DNA of 59,967 nucleotides, from positions 1 to 59,967 of the forward strand of contig MNTV01000035.1 of assembly GCA_001917175.1 (NCBI GenBank), read 5' to 3'. A program made the translations under genes and the position numbers. Below the pieces are notes generated by a model. It did no database searches. It was not told the DNA's origin and saw nothing but the letters and a program-made list of their open reading frames with translations. Below, one piece after another: positions 34,058 through 45,100 of this stretch; position 1 is the first letter of the stretch; each line of letters begins with the position of its first letter. The DNA is from Azospirillum sp. 51_20. GTDB taxonomy: Bacteria; Pseudomonadota; Alphaproteobacteria; RF32; CAG-239.

Positions 34058-36684
34058 GCAACCTTCCTTTTTTCCGGTTTCTCTTCGTTTTCCGTATTGG
34101 TATTTGCGGGAGCCGGCGTTTCATGGCTGTTATACAGAATTACCGCTTCTTCTTTTGCCGGTTTTTCTTCCGTTTCGCCGGACGGTTCGCCGCTGCGGCG
34201 TCTGCTGCCCCGGCGGCGGTCAAAACGGCCGCGCCGGTCGCGCCTGCCGCCTCTGCGTCGGAAACCGGCGTTTTCGTTTTCCCCTGCGTCGGCTTCGGTT
34301 TCGTTTTCCGCGGCGTTCTCTGCGGTCGTTTCTTCCGTGTCGGTTTCGTCGCCGGCATCGTTTTCCTCATATTCGGAAATTTTGTTTTCCTTTGCCGTTT
34401 CTTCGCCGGCGGGTTTGATTGCTTTTATCCGTTCGATTTTGAAATCCGCGATGTTGCGGACGCTGTCGTCGGCACAGATGACAACCTGCATTTTATAGCG
34501 CTGTTCTATGTTGACCAGTTCGGCGCGCTTCTGGTTTAAGAGATAAACGGCCACGTCTCGCGGCAGCGAAACGGTAATTTTTGACGAGCGACCTTTGATG
34601 CCTTCTTCCTCAATCGTACGCAGGATGGAAACCGCACCGGATTCGATGGTGCGGACAATGCCGCGGCCGTGGCAGTGCGGGCAGGTTTGATAATTGCTTT
34701 CAAAGAAAGAGGAATGCATCCGCTGGCGCGAAATCTCAAGCAGCCCGAAGCAGCTCATTTTGCCGATCTGCACGCGGGCACGGTCTTTTTTCATCGCTTC
34801 TTTCATCCGTTTTTCAATCGCCTGATTGTTTTTGGCCTCGTCCATGTCGATGAAGTCGATTACCACCAGTCCGGCCAGATTGCGCATGCGGAGCTGTTTG
34901 GCGATTTCGTCGGCGGCTTCCAGGTTGGTTTTGAGCGCCGTTTCTTCCAAATCTTTTTCCTTGGTGGCGCGGCCCGAGTTGACGTCGATCGAAACCAGCG
35001 CCTCGGTGGGGTTGATTACCAGATAGCCGCCCGATTCCAGCTGTACGTTGGTGTCGTGCAGCTTGTCCAGCTGTCCTTCGACCTGGAAACGCTGGAACAG
35101 CGGAATGTCGTTCGGTTTGCAGGACTTGAGCTTTTTCATGCTGTGCGGCGACAGTATCTTCATAAAGCTGCGGGCAGCCTGGTAGGCGTTGTTGCCGTCG
35201 ATGATGATTTCCGAAATTTCCTTGGTAAACATGTCGCGCAGCGCCCGTTTGATCAAATTTCCTTCCTCGTAGATCAGAGCCGGCGCGCCGCTTTTCAGCG
35301 AATCAAGCCGGATCTGTTCCCAGGTGCGGATCAGGTAATTGTAGTCGCGGACAATGTCCGATTTGGTCTTTTCTTCGCCGGCGGTACGCACGATCAGCGA
35401 CATGTCGCTGGAAATCGGCAGTTCCCTGATGATGGTTTTTAAACGCTTGCGGTCGGAAACGTTGGTGATTTTGCGCGAAACGCCGCCGCTTTTGATCCGG
35501 TTGGGCATCAGCACGCAGTAGCGGCCGGCCAGCGACAGATATGTCGTCAGGGCGGCGCCTTTGTTGCCGCGTTCTTCCTTGACCACCTGTACCAGGAGAA
35601 TCTGGCCTTCTTTGATGACGTCCTGAATTTTGCTTTGATGGAAAAGCTTGCGCATCAAAATCAGCTTTTTCTGGATTTCAAAGTCATATTCGCCGTCGTC
35701 ATCGTCGTCGGCGGCCACTTCGTCGTCGCTGCCGTTGTCCATGCCGGCGCCGCCGGTTTCTTCCGTTTCGTTTTCGCCGTTGTTTTCGCATTCTTCGTCT
35801 TTTTCGACAATTCTTTCGTTTGCGGTGCCGGCGGATTCGGCAAGGGTTTTGACTTCTTCTTTCTTTTTGCCGTCGTTTTTCGCTTCTTCCGCGGGTGCGG
35901 CGGCCGTTTCCGCCGGCGCTTCCGCAGACGCCGTTTCGCCTGCGGCGGCAGATGTGTCTTCCGCGCCCGTTTCGGCGGTTTCTCCGGCAGTTTTCGGTTT
36001 GCGTCCGCGGCGTCTGCCGGTGGTTCCCGCTTTTTTCTTTTTGCCGGCCTGCTTGCCGTCTACGGCTTGGTTTTCGCTGTCTGACGCTTTTTCTTCTGCC
36101 GCTGCCGCGGGGGCTTCTCCGGTTTCCGCGCCGCCGTTTTCAACGATGGCGGCCGTTGGCGTTTCTTCCGCTGCCGCCGCGGAAGCGGCGTTTGAATCTT
36201 CCGTTTGCTCGGCTGCCGCTGCCGGTTGCGCTTCCGCATCCGTGCCGTTTTCGGCGGCGGCTTTTGCCGCTTCTTCCCGGGCGCGCGCTTCCGCAGCTTC
36301 CTGTTCCAGGCGCTGGGCGCGTTTTAAGGCTTTTTCTTCGCGGATTCTCGCGCGTTCCTGTTCGCGTTCCTTAATTGCCTGTTTTTTGTTTTCAATCATG
36401 GCGTCGACTTCTTTTTCCAGTTCGGCCATGGTTTTGTCGTCCACATGATAATAGTCGGGATGGATTTCGCCGAAAGCGAGGAACCCGTGGCGGTTGCCGC
36501 CGTAGTCGACAAAGGCGGCCTGCAGCGAAGGTTCGATCCTCATCACCTTGGCCAGATAAACGTTGCCTTTGATCTGTTTTCTGCTGCTTGATTCGAATTC
36601 GACGTCTTCAAGCTTGTTGCCGTTGACCACGACCACCCGCGTTTCTTCGGGCTGGGTGTCGTCGATTAACATTCTTTTGGTCAT
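34030..36684 (-). CDS. rne: Ribonuclease E
   Basis: 884 aa. The protein opens MTKRMLIDDTQPEETRVVVV. The S1 domain is split by a very acidic, Ala/Glu-rich insertion of about 247 residues (84-330), then resumes with the RNase E/G catalytic core: VSIDVNSGRA and VVIDFIDM (metal ligands) and the zinc-link CPHCHGRG. The C-terminus is an Arg-rich/acidic unstructured scaffold (RRGGRRDRRGRFDRR). It initiates mRNA decay and rRNA processing. The S1 insertion is a known trait of alphaproteobacterial RNase E. Followed by the BepA-like gene. Confidence 0.97.
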   Translation of the reverse strand: MTKRMLIDDTQPEETRVVVVNGNKLEDVEFESSSRKQIKGNVYLAKVMRIEPSLQAAFVDYGGNRHGFLAFGEIHPDYYHVDDKTMAELEKEVDAMIENKKQAIKEREQERARIREEKALKRAQRLEQEAAEARAREEAAKAAAENGTDAEAQPAAAAEQTEDSNAASAAAAEETPTAAIVENGGAETGEAPAAAAEEKASDSENQAVDGKQAGKKKKAGTTGRRRGRKPKTAGETAETGAEDTSAAAGETASAEAPAETAAAPAEEAKNDGKKKEEVKTLAESAGTANERIVEKDEECENNGENETEETGGAGMDNGSDDEVAADDDDDGEYDFEIQKKLILMRKLFHQSKIQDVIKEGQILLVQVVKEERGNKGAALTTYLSLAGRYCVLMPNRIKSGGVSRKITNVSDRKRLKTIIRELPISSDMSLIVRTAGEEKTKSDIVRDYNYLIRTWEQIRLDSLKSGAPALIYEEGNLIKRALRDMFTKEISEIIIDGNNAYQAARSFMKILSPHSMKKLKSCKPNDIPLFQRFQVEGQLDKLHDTNVQLESGGYLVINPTEALVSIDVNSGRATKEKDLEETALKTNLEAADEIAKQLRMRNLAGLVVIDFIDMDEAKNNQAIEKRMKEAMKKDRARVQIGKMSCFGLLEISRQRMHSSFFESNYQTCPHCHGRGIVRTIESGAVSILRTIEEEGIKGRSSKITVSLPRDVAVYLLNQKRAELVNIEQRYKMQVVICADDSVRNIADFKIERIKAIKPAGEETAKENKISEYEENDAGDETDTEETTAENAAENETEADAGENENAGFRRRGGRRDRRGRFDRRRGSRRRSGEPSGETEEKPAKEEAVILYNSHETPAPANTNTENEEKPEKRKVAWWKKLING

Positions 36685-37207
36685 ATTTTAATAAACTCCG
36701 TTCACTCCGCGGAAAACGCGGAAAAATTATTGCATCCGGAGAGAAATCGCGCGGAGAAAAGCAGGAAAACACAAGCTTCGGACAAAAGCTTCAGGCGCTT
36801 CTGCCGGGCTTTGCCGTATTGCCGGAGCAGCTTTCTCCGACCTTCAAACATTCAGAACTTTCCTGTTCTGCGATCCGCGGACAAACGCTTTTTTGCTTGC
36901 TTGTTATTTGGCTTGTCTGCAAATCAGAATCTCTATCCGGTTTAAACCTCATTCCGGCCGGGATGCACAGGCACGTTTTTCACCGTGAAAAACGGCGGCA
37001 ACCAATGCGCGGGGAACCTAAAAAACATTTTGTCGTCAAGTCGTAAATGTCCCCGTGCCGGTTAAAAAGACATCCGGCCGCTATTGACAATATACCGGCT
37101 GATGTAAAATTACAATACGAAATTTCATTTTTTTCTTTCTCCTTTTTAACAGATTGGTAATAAGTGGCATTTATAATTGCCGAAACTATGGTGGAACAAA
37201 ACCGGTA
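36685..37207. other. Divergent intergenic region between rne and the amidase gene
   Basis: 523 bp without a supported gene. It probably holds a long rne 5' leader, as RNase E usually autoregulates through its leader; no specific structure was resolved. TTGACA (37084-37089) followed 15 bp later by TAAAAT is the best plus-strand promoter candidate. Confidence 0.5.
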
Positions 37208-38458
37208 ATGAGCATACTGAACAACATAACGGCGGCGGGCTGCCGCCGAATACTGATGCTGGCGATGATGGTGCTGTCGGCGGTTTTTCTGTGCGCTTTC
37301 AGAGCCGATGCCGCCGGCCGCGTCAGCGGGCTGCGGATCGGGCAGGGCATCGGCAGCGTGCGTATCGTGTTTGACGCCGACGCCGAATTCGACTATAACG
37401 TTTTTCTGCTCGACGGGCCGAAACGTTTGGTGGTGGATACCAAAAACGTCTATGTCGGCAAAGCGCTGGAAAAGACTAAAGACAAAAACAACCTGGTCGG
37501 CCGGGTGCGGGTGGGTGATATTCATGACGGCAAAACCCGCATTGTTTTCGACCTGCTCAAGCCGGTGGTGGTCAAAAAGGTTTTCATGCTGCCGCCGCAG
37601 TCCACTTTCAAATGGCGGCTGGCAATTGACGTGACCGTCGCTTCCGAACGCGAGTTCCGGCAAAAGGCGGGCATCGACAACGCCTACGGCAACAAAAGCC
37701 TTTCGCTGGCCGGCAGCGTGCAGGCGGCAGCCGATGCGACGCCGAAGCCCCGTAAGCAGAACGCCAGAAAAATCATTGTGATCGACGCCGGACACGGCGG
37801 ACACGATCCGGGAGCGATCGGCTATTCCGGCGTGCATGAAAAGAATATTACCCTGGCCATGGCCAAAGAGCTTAAGCGTCAGTTGGACCGCAAGGGAAAA
37901 TATACGGTTTATCTCACCCGCAGCACCGACGTCTTCATTCCGCTGCGCAAACGGGTGGAAATTGCGCGCAAACACAAGGCCGACCTGTTTATGTCCGTGC
38001 ATGCCGATTCCGCTTTGAACCGCAAGGCGACCGGGCTGTCGGTCTATACCCTGTCGGAAACGGCTTCGGACAAGGAGGCGGCGGCGCTGGCCGAACGGGA
38101 AAACAAGGCTGACGTCATCAGCGGGCTCAATCTGGTCGAACAGTCCAAGGAAGTGAGCGACGTGCTGATATCGCTTGCCCAGCGGGAAACCCGCAACCGT
38201 TCTTCCGAATTCGCCAAATGTCTGGTAGACGAAATGCGCAAATCGGTCAAGCTGATCAGCGATACCCACCGTTTTGCCGGGTTTGCCGTCTTAAAAGCGC
38301 CGGACGTGCCGTCCGTGCTGCTGGAGATGGGCTATCTTTCCAACAAAAACGAAGAACGTCTTCTGCGTCAGGAAAGCTACCGCCGCAAATTGGCCGTTTC
38401 CGCCGCCAAAGCGATCGACCGCTATTTTGAAGACATGAAACACAAATCCCTGTTTTGA
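37208..38458 (+). CDS. amiC: N-acetylmuramoyl-L-alanine amidase (AmiC type)
   Basis: 416 aa from the ATG at 37208; an 18-codon extension to a TTG at 37154 lacks support. Signal peptide about 10-36. N-terminal AMIN domain (RVSGLRIGQGIGSVRIVFD). The Amidase_3 domain has zinc ligands in DAGHGGHDPG (His196) and HEKNITLAMA, with SVHADSA. It splits septal peptidoglycan at division. Next is mrcA on the same strand; amidase-PBP1A-prfB after rne is a conserved alphaproteobacterial order. Confidence 0.95.
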   Translation: MSILNNITAAGCRRILMLAMMVLSAVFLCAFRADAAGRVSGLRIGQGIGSVRIVFDADAEFDYNVFLLDGPKRLVVDTKNVYVGKALEKTKDKNNLVGRVRVGDIHDGKTRIVFDLLKPVVVKKVFMLPPQSTFKWRLAIDVTVASEREFRQKAGIDNAYGNKSLSLAGSVQAAADATPKPRKQNARKIIVIDAGHGGHDPGAIGYSGVHEKNITLAMAKELKRQLDRKGKYTVYLTRSTDVFIPLRKRVEIARKHKADLFMSVHADSALNRKATGLSVYTLSETASDKEAAALAERENKADVISGLNLVEQSKEVSDVLISLAQRETRNRSSEFAKCLVDEMRKSVKLISDTHRFAGFAVLKAPDVPSVLLEMGYLSNKNEERLLRQESYRRKLAVSAAKAIDRYFEDMKHKSLF

Positions 38459-38553
38459 TCCCGGTTGTCGTTTAAACGGCTGATAAATCAAGAATACGGT
38501 TGTCGTTTGCGATAAAAACTGTTATGAGTGTGTCATAATATAATCTGTTGGGT

Positions 38554-41034
38554 ATGAAAATGTTTAAAACTTTGTCTTCTTTACTGAGCACGTTTTTCTT
38601 TTTTGCGGTCATCCTGATTGTCGTGATCATCAGCAATCTGTGGCGCTTCAGCCAAAGCCTGCCCGATTACCGCCAGCTGGAAAAATACGAGCCGGCGGTC
38701 ACCACCCGCCTGTATGCCGGCGACGGTCAGCTGTTGAAGGAATACGCGGTGGAGCAGCGGCTGTTCATGCCGGTCGGCAAAATCCCCGATCTGGTCAAGC
38801 AGGCGTTCATCTCCGCCGAAGACAAAAAGTTTTATCGGCATTCGGGGATTGATTATGTCGGCATTGTCCGCGCCGTTATCAGCAACGTGAAAAACCTGGG
38901 CAGCGGCCGCCGGCCTTCGGGTGCGTCGACCATCACCCAGCAGGTGGCCAAAAACTTTCTGCTTTCTTCGGAAGTGTCTTATGTCCGCAAAATCAAGGAA
39001 GCGCTTTTGGCCTGGCGGATTGAACAGGCGTTTGGCAAAGATCATATTCTGGAACTGTATCTGAACGAAATTTACCTCGGCAACCGCTCTTACGGCGTGG
39101 CGGCGGCGGCGCTCAACTATTTTGACAAGCCGCTGTCGGAACTGACGCTGGAGGAAGCCGCCTATCTGGCGGCGCTGCCGAAGGGACCCAACAATTACAA
39201 TCCCCACACCCGTTACGAGGCGGCCGTGGCCCGCCGCAACTGGGTGATCGGCCGGATGCTTGAGGAGGGGTATATTGACGAGCTTGCGGCCGAAAACGCC
39301 AAGGCGCAGCCGTTGAAAGTGGTGAAACGCGACAGCGGTTTCGTAAAACATGCGGAATATTTCAGCGAGGAAGTCCGCCGCGGAATTGAACGGCGTTTCG
39401 GTGCCGAGGCGCTTAACGAGGGCGGGCTGATCGTCCGCACCACCGTTGATCCGCGTCTGCAGGAAATCGCCACCCGGGTATTCCGGGAAAAACTGCAGGA
39501 GTATGACCGCCGCCACGGCTGGCGCGGAGCAACGGCCAACATCGCTCTTGAAGACGATTATATGTCGGTACTGGAGAAAACGGCGCTGCCGGCCGGAGCC
39601 GAAAGCGGCTGGGAAAAGGCGGTGGTGACCCTGGTCAACAATGCGCGGGCGGAGATTAAAACGGTTGACGGCGAAACCGGCGTCATTCCTCTTTCCGTTC
39701 TTTCCTGGGCAGGCAAAACGCTGCCCGATCAGGGGATCGGCAGGGCGCCGAAATCGGTTAAGGAGGTGCTGAAACCGGGTGACGTGATCTGGGCGGAAAA
39801 AATCGGCGAAGAGAAAATCAAAAAACAGAAACTGCCGGAAAACGCTTATAATCTGCGTCAGGTTCCCGACGTCGACGGCGGGCTGATCGCCATCGACCCT
39901 CATACCGGCCGGGTGCTGGCAATGGTCGGCGGGTATTCCTACAAACGTTCGCAGTTTAACCGCGCCACCCAGGCGCGCCGGCAGACCGGTTCGTCGTTCA
40001 AGCCGTTTGTTTATCTCACCGCGCTGGAAAACGGCTATTCTCCGACCGATCTGATTTTGGACGCGCCGTTTGTGCTGGATCAGGGAGCCGGCCTGCCGAA
40101 ATGGAAACCGGAAAACTTTACCAAGAAATTTTACGGTCTGATGACTTTGCGCGAAGGAATTGAAAAATCGCGCAATCTGATGACGGTTCGTCTGGCGCAG
40201 GACGTCGGCATGGACAAGATTTCCGCCTTTGCCAAAAGAACGGGCATCAACGACCATCTGCCGGAGCTGCTTTCAATGTCGCTCGGCGCCGGCGAAACCC
40301 GGCTGATCGACCTCACTTCCGCCTATGCGGAAATTGTCAACGGCGGCAAAAAAATACAGCCGTATCTGATTGAGCGCATTCAGGACCGCTATGGCCGTAC
40401 CATCTTAAAACAGGATAACCGCGACTGTGCCGGCTGTAATTATGATGTTTGGAAAAATCAGCCGACCCCGCAGCTGGCAGACGGCCGCGAGCAGGTGTTT
40501 GACAGCCTGTCGGCCTATCAGATGACTTCGATTCTGGAAGGCGTGGCCACCCGCGGCAGCGGCGCCCGGCTGCGGCGCCTGAAAAAACACCTGGCCGGCA
40601 AAACCGGAACCACCAACGACAGCAAAGAAGGCTGGTTTGTCGGTTTTTCGCCGGATCTGGTGGTCGGCACCTACATCGGTTTTGACGAACCGCGGACGCT
40701 CGGCCGCTGGGAAACCGGCGCCAGCGTGGCGCTGCCGGTATTCTATGCGTTTATGGAAGAGGCGCTGAAAGATCAGCCCGATATTCCGTTCCGCATTCCC
40801 GCGGGCATCAAACTGGTGCGGATCAATTACAAAACCGGCAAACCGGCGGTGCCCGGGGACCAGGTGGTCATTACCGAAGCGCTGAAGCCCGACTTTGACT
40901 TTGAAACGGCCGGCCAGCGTATCATTAACGGCAGTTCCGACAACGACAATGACGGAGAAGACGACCGCAACGATTTCAAACGTTTCGGCAATTCCGCCGA
41001 CAGTGAAAACTTCCAGCTCGGAACCCAGTATTAG
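38554..41034 (+). CDS. mrcA: Penicillin-binding protein 1A
   Basis: Bifunctional peptidoglycan synthase of 826 aa from the ATG. An N-terminal membrane anchor (about 8-30) is followed by a GT51 glycosyltransferase domain with EDKKFYRHSGID and SGASTITQQVAKN. An OB-like insertion (about 310-425) follows. The transpeptidase domain has TGSSFKP (Ser nucleophile), SRN and KTGTTND. Polymerises and cross-links cell wall. Confidence 0.97.
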   Translation: MKMFKTLSSLLSTFFFFAVILIVVIISNLWRFSQSLPDYRQLEKYEPAVTTRLYAGDGQLLKEYAVEQRLFMPVGKIPDLVKQAFISAEDKKFYRHSGIDYVGIVRAVISNVKNLGSGRRPSGASTITQQVAKNFLLSSEVSYVRKIKEALLAWRIEQAFGKDHILELYLNEIYLGNRSYGVAAAALNYFDKPLSELTLEEAAYLAALPKGPNNYNPHTRYEAAVARRNWVIGRMLEEGYIDELAAENAKAQPLKVVKRDSGFVKHAEYFSEEVRRGIERRFGAEALNEGGLIVRTTVDPRLQEIATRVFREKLQEYDRRHGWRGATANIALEDDYMSVLEKTALPAGAESGWEKAVVTLVNNARAEIKTVDGETGVIPLSVLSWAGKTLPDQGIGRAPKSVKEVLKPGDVIWAEKIGEEKIKKQKLPENAYNLRQVPDVDGGLIAIDPHTGRVLAMVGGYSYKRSQFNRATQARRQTGSSFKPFVYLTALENGYSPTDLILDAPFVLDQGAGLPKWKPENFTKKFYGLMTLREGIEKSRNLMTVRLAQDVGMDKISAFAKRTGINDHLPELLSMSLGAGETRLIDLTSAYAEIVNGGKKIQPYLIERIQDRYGRTILKQDNRDCAGCNYDVWKNQPTPQLADGREQVFDSLSAYQMTSILEGVATRGSGARLRRLKKHLAGKTGTTNDSKEGWFVGFSPDLVVGTYIGFDEPRTLGRWETGASVALPVFYAFMEEALKDQPDIPFRIPAGIKLVRINYKTGKPAVPGDQVVITEALKPDFDFETAGQRIINGSSDNDNDGEDDRNDFKRFGNSADSENFQLGTQY

Positions 41035-41064
41035 TCAACTTTTCAACCTATTGAAAGGAAAAAT

Positions 41065-42169
41065 ATGCAGGCAGAAGTATTAACCTTAATTGACGAGATC
41101 AAGCAGTCGCTTTCGCTGCTGAGGAGGTCTCTTTGACTACGATAACGCCGTTTTGCGTCTGGAAGAACTGGACGCGCTGACCGCCGCGCCGGAACTGTGG
41201 AACGACGCCGCTCGCGCGCAGAAGCTGTTGAGCGAAAAAAATTCGCTGGAAGAAAGCGTTACCGCGCTGAAGCAAACGGAAACGTCGTTAAACGAATTAA
41301 GCGAACTCTGTGAACTGGCGGAAGAGGAGGGTAATCGGGAACTGGTTGCCGAGATCATAACCCAGCTGGAGGAGCTGAAGGTAAAAACCCGCCGCGGCGA
41401 GTTGGAAGCGCTGCTTTCCGGCGAAGCCGACAAAAACGACGCCTTTCTCGAAGTTCATGCCGGCAGCGGCGGCACCGAGGCTCAGGACTGGGCGGAAATG
41501 CTGCTCAGAATGTATACCCGCTGGGCGGAAGCGCATCAATATAAGGTGGAATATGTGGAGGAAGCGGAAGGCGACGTTGCCGGGCTGAAGTCGGCAACCG
41601 TCAAAATCAGCGGACACAACGCATACGGCTGGCTCAAGTCGGAAACCGGCGTTCACCGTCTGGTGCGGATTTCGCCGTTTGACAGCAACGCGCGCCGCCA
41701 TACCAGTTTTGCCTCGGTCGGCGTTTATCCCGACATTGACGACGAAATCCGCATTGAGATCAACGAGTCCGACTGCCGGGTCGATACCTACCGCGCGTCG
41801 GGCGCCGGCGGCCAGCACATCAACAAGACCGATTCCGCGGTCCGTATCACCCATATTCCGACCGGAATCGTAGTCCAATGCCAAAATCAGCGTTCGCAGT
41901 TTCAGAACCGCGACGCCGCTTGGAAAATGCTTCGCGCGCGCTTATATGAAATGGAACTGAAAAAACGCGAAGACGCGGCGCAGGGAGAAAGGGATTCGAT
42001 GGGCGACAACGGCTGGGGCTATCAGATTCGCTCCTATGTTTTGCAGCCCTACAAACTGATCAAGGATCTGCGCACCGGCGCGGAAACTTCGGACGCCAAG
42101 GCGGTTTTGGACGGCGACATTGATTTGTTTTTGGAGGCGGCGCTGGCCGATAAGGTAAGCAACAAATGA
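41065..42169 (+). CDS. prfB: Peptide chain release factor 2 (programmed +1 frameshift)
   Basis: The 23-codon leader from ATG 41065 (AAAGGA upstream) ends AGG AGG TCT CTT TGA C. The AGGAGG stimulator, slippery CTT and in-frame TGA followed by C form the classic RF2 frameshift site. Translation continues in +1 at GAC 41135, so the coding parts are 41065-41133 and 41135-42169, 367 aa in total. SPF anticodon-like motif (VRISPFDSN) and GGQ (248-250) are present. RF2 releases at UGA/UAA and thereby limits its own synthesis. Its last 4 bp overlap the next gene. Confidence 0.97.
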
Positions 42170-45100
42170 AAAAAGTTTCAAACCGGCTTTATCTGGCCCG
42201 TAAAATCTTTGATTATACGGTGGTTTTAATCCTGATTCTGCTGCTTTTGTTCATTTGGCAGCTGTACCGCGGGCCGATTGCGGTTCCTTTTCTCAAGCCT
42301 TATATCATCGCGGCCTTAAACCAGGACAACGAAAACGCGGAAGTGACGGTGGACAGCGTCAACATTGAGCTGGTGCGTTCGATCAAACCGATCAAAATCA
42401 TTGCCAAAAACGTGGTTTATGAAGAAAACGACGGCCATATGCGGATAAACGCGCCGGGGGTGGCCGTTTCGTTCAGTATCCGGGCGCTGCTGCAGGGCGT
42501 GATTGCGCCGAGTTCGATTGAAGTGAACAATCCGTCGGTTTACATTTTCACCGATTACGGCGTCAGGGACAAAAACCGGGCGGCGGAAGTCAGCCGCAAG
42601 CAGATAGACTATTACGTGACGGCGTTTGAGGAGTTTCTCGAGCGTTTCAATTCGCCGGACAGGACTTATTCGGAAAGTTATATCAACGACATAGAAATCA
42701 ACAACGGCAAGGTGGAGTTCCATGAGGTCGACCTCGGCCGCAAATGGGAATTTGCCGACCTCAATTACAATTTTGAGCGCAACCTTACCGATATCGAAAC
42801 CGAAATCAGCGGGTCGGTCAAACTGCGCGACAAGCTGGTCAGCGTCGGTATGGAAGCCCGTTATCGTCCTTCCGACAACCGGCTGGCGGCGCAGATTTAC
42901 TTTTCCGACCTGGTGCCGGCCGATATCGTCGACACATATGTCAACGGCGGCGCCCGCCGCGACTGGTACAACGTCAACCTGCCGATCAACGGCAAAATTG
43001 CCGCGCTGATCAATTTCAACGAATTTTTGAAAAACCGCGGCGACCTGATCGAAGCGGTGGACACCGCGCTGGAAAAAATCAAGTTTCAGCTGGAAGGAGG
43101 GCGCGGTTTCATCCTGTTTGACACCGGCGATGCCGATTCCCGCTATGACATTTCCTCTTTTATGCTGGAAGGGGAGATCAACGGCGGTCTGGACCGGGTA
43201 GCGATCGAAAACGCCGACTTTTATCTCGGGGAGCAGAAGGTAACGCTCGGTTTCAATGTTTCCGGGCTGGAAGATTATCTGCTTGAAGATTCCAAAAAGA
43301 ATTTGCGGCTGTCGCTGACGGCGGATATCAGAAAGCTGAAATTTGACGACCTTTACACCTACTGGCCGCGCTATGTCGCCCCCGATGCCTGGGAGTGGTG
43401 CCGGGACAGCATTTTCGGCGGCGACGCCAAGAACGCCCGTTTTGAATTTGACTTCGGCTATGACGAAAAAACGAAAACTTTCGGGCTGACGGACCTGAAA
43501 GGGAAGGCCTATATTGCCGATTCGAACCTCCGCTACATCAATACCATGCCGATGGTCAACAATGTTTACGGCGTTTTCAGCGTTACTCCGACCAGCATCA
43601 ATATCGCGCTTGACAAGGCGGTGTCGGACGGCATCATGCTGAGCGAAGGAAACGTTCTGATCTATGACCTTGACAAGTACAACAACTATATCGACATCCG
43701 GCTTTTTTCCAATTCTTCGATTGCCGACGCTTTGAAACTGATCGACCACAAGCCGCTGGAGTTTACCTCGCAGATGGGGCTGCATCCTGAAGTTATCGAA
43801 GGGGAAGCCGACACCGAGCTGGGACTGAAATTTGAACTGAAAAAAGACCTGGACTACGACGACGTGAACGTGACGGTCAACTCAAAGCTGCACAACGTGC
43901 GGATAAAAGACGCCGTGGACGGCCGTCCGATAACGGCAAAGGAACTGGAACTGGCTGTTGACAACGACGGCATGTCGGTCAAAGGCGACGCCGAGTTTGA
44001 CGGCATTCCGCTCAAAATCGTCTGGGACGAGCGTTTCAAGACCGACAAGCCTTACCGCAGCCGCTATCAGGCTTCGCTTAAGCTGGATGCCGCCGGCGCC
44101 GAAAAGTTCGGCCTGGATTACGAAATGCTGAAACCGCCTTATTTTGAGGGCAGCGCGGAGGTGGAGGCGACGGCGACCCAGGGCGGCGACGACAAGCTGA
44201 CGGTCGATCTGAAGGCCAAACTGCAAAAAGCGGTGATGAACTACAGCTTTTTGGGTTTTTACAAGCCTGCCGGCGCGGCGGCGGATTTTGGCGCCAAACT
44301 GGTTTTTGCCAAAAAGCAGCTGACGTCGATCCCCGATTTCAAACTGCATAAAAGCGATTTTGACATTGCCGGTAAAATCAGTTTTGACAAGAAAGGCGCG
44401 GTCCGCGTGGTCGATATCGGCAAAATCAAAGGACCCAAAACGCAGGCCGGCGCCAAAATAGAAATGCCTTCCGGCAAAAACGGCGTCGTCAAAATCAATA
44501 TTTCCGGCGACAGCTATGATTTGTCCGAGTTTTTTGACCGCGGCAAAAACAGTTCGGCCGCTGCCGGCGAAGCAGAAAACGATTGGGAAAAAACGCCGGA
44601 CGTTGACGTCAACATTGCGGTTAACCGCCTGTGGACCAACCCTGACGTGTCGGTGACCGGTTTTGCCGGCAGCGCCAGGCTCAGAAACGGCGTCGGCGTG
44701 CATGAAGTGCACATGATCGGCAATTATGACCATAATCGCAGCATGAACCTGAAAGTGGATTATGTTCCGCGGCCGAACGGCGAATGGCTGCTTTCCGTCA
44801 GCAGCAACCATGCCGGCAATACGCTGCGCTTTTTGCGTATCTATAACGACATGCACGGCGGCAATCTGCAAATAGAAGCCAAAAAGGGAGCTGACGGGGA
44901 GTTTATCGGTCATGCCAAAATCCGCGATTTCAGCCTTCACAACACGCCGCTTCTGGCCCGGCTGCTGACGGTGGCCTCTTTCAGCGGCATGGTGGACATG
45001 CTGACCGGGGAAGGGATGACGTTTTCCCATTTCGACGCCCCGTTTAAATACAAAAATCGCATATTATCTGTAAAAAGCGGCAAAACCTACGGTAACGTCG

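Noticed and set aside
38581..40257. 558-codon frame antisense to mrcA, and similar long antisense frames at 42316-43785 and 57727-59739
   Set aside because: They mirror strongly coding GC-rich genes on the other strand and show no family features or ribosome sites.
41065..41153. prfB as a pseudogene or two separate genes
   Set aside because: The junction has the full RF2 programmed frameshift signal, so the break is functional.
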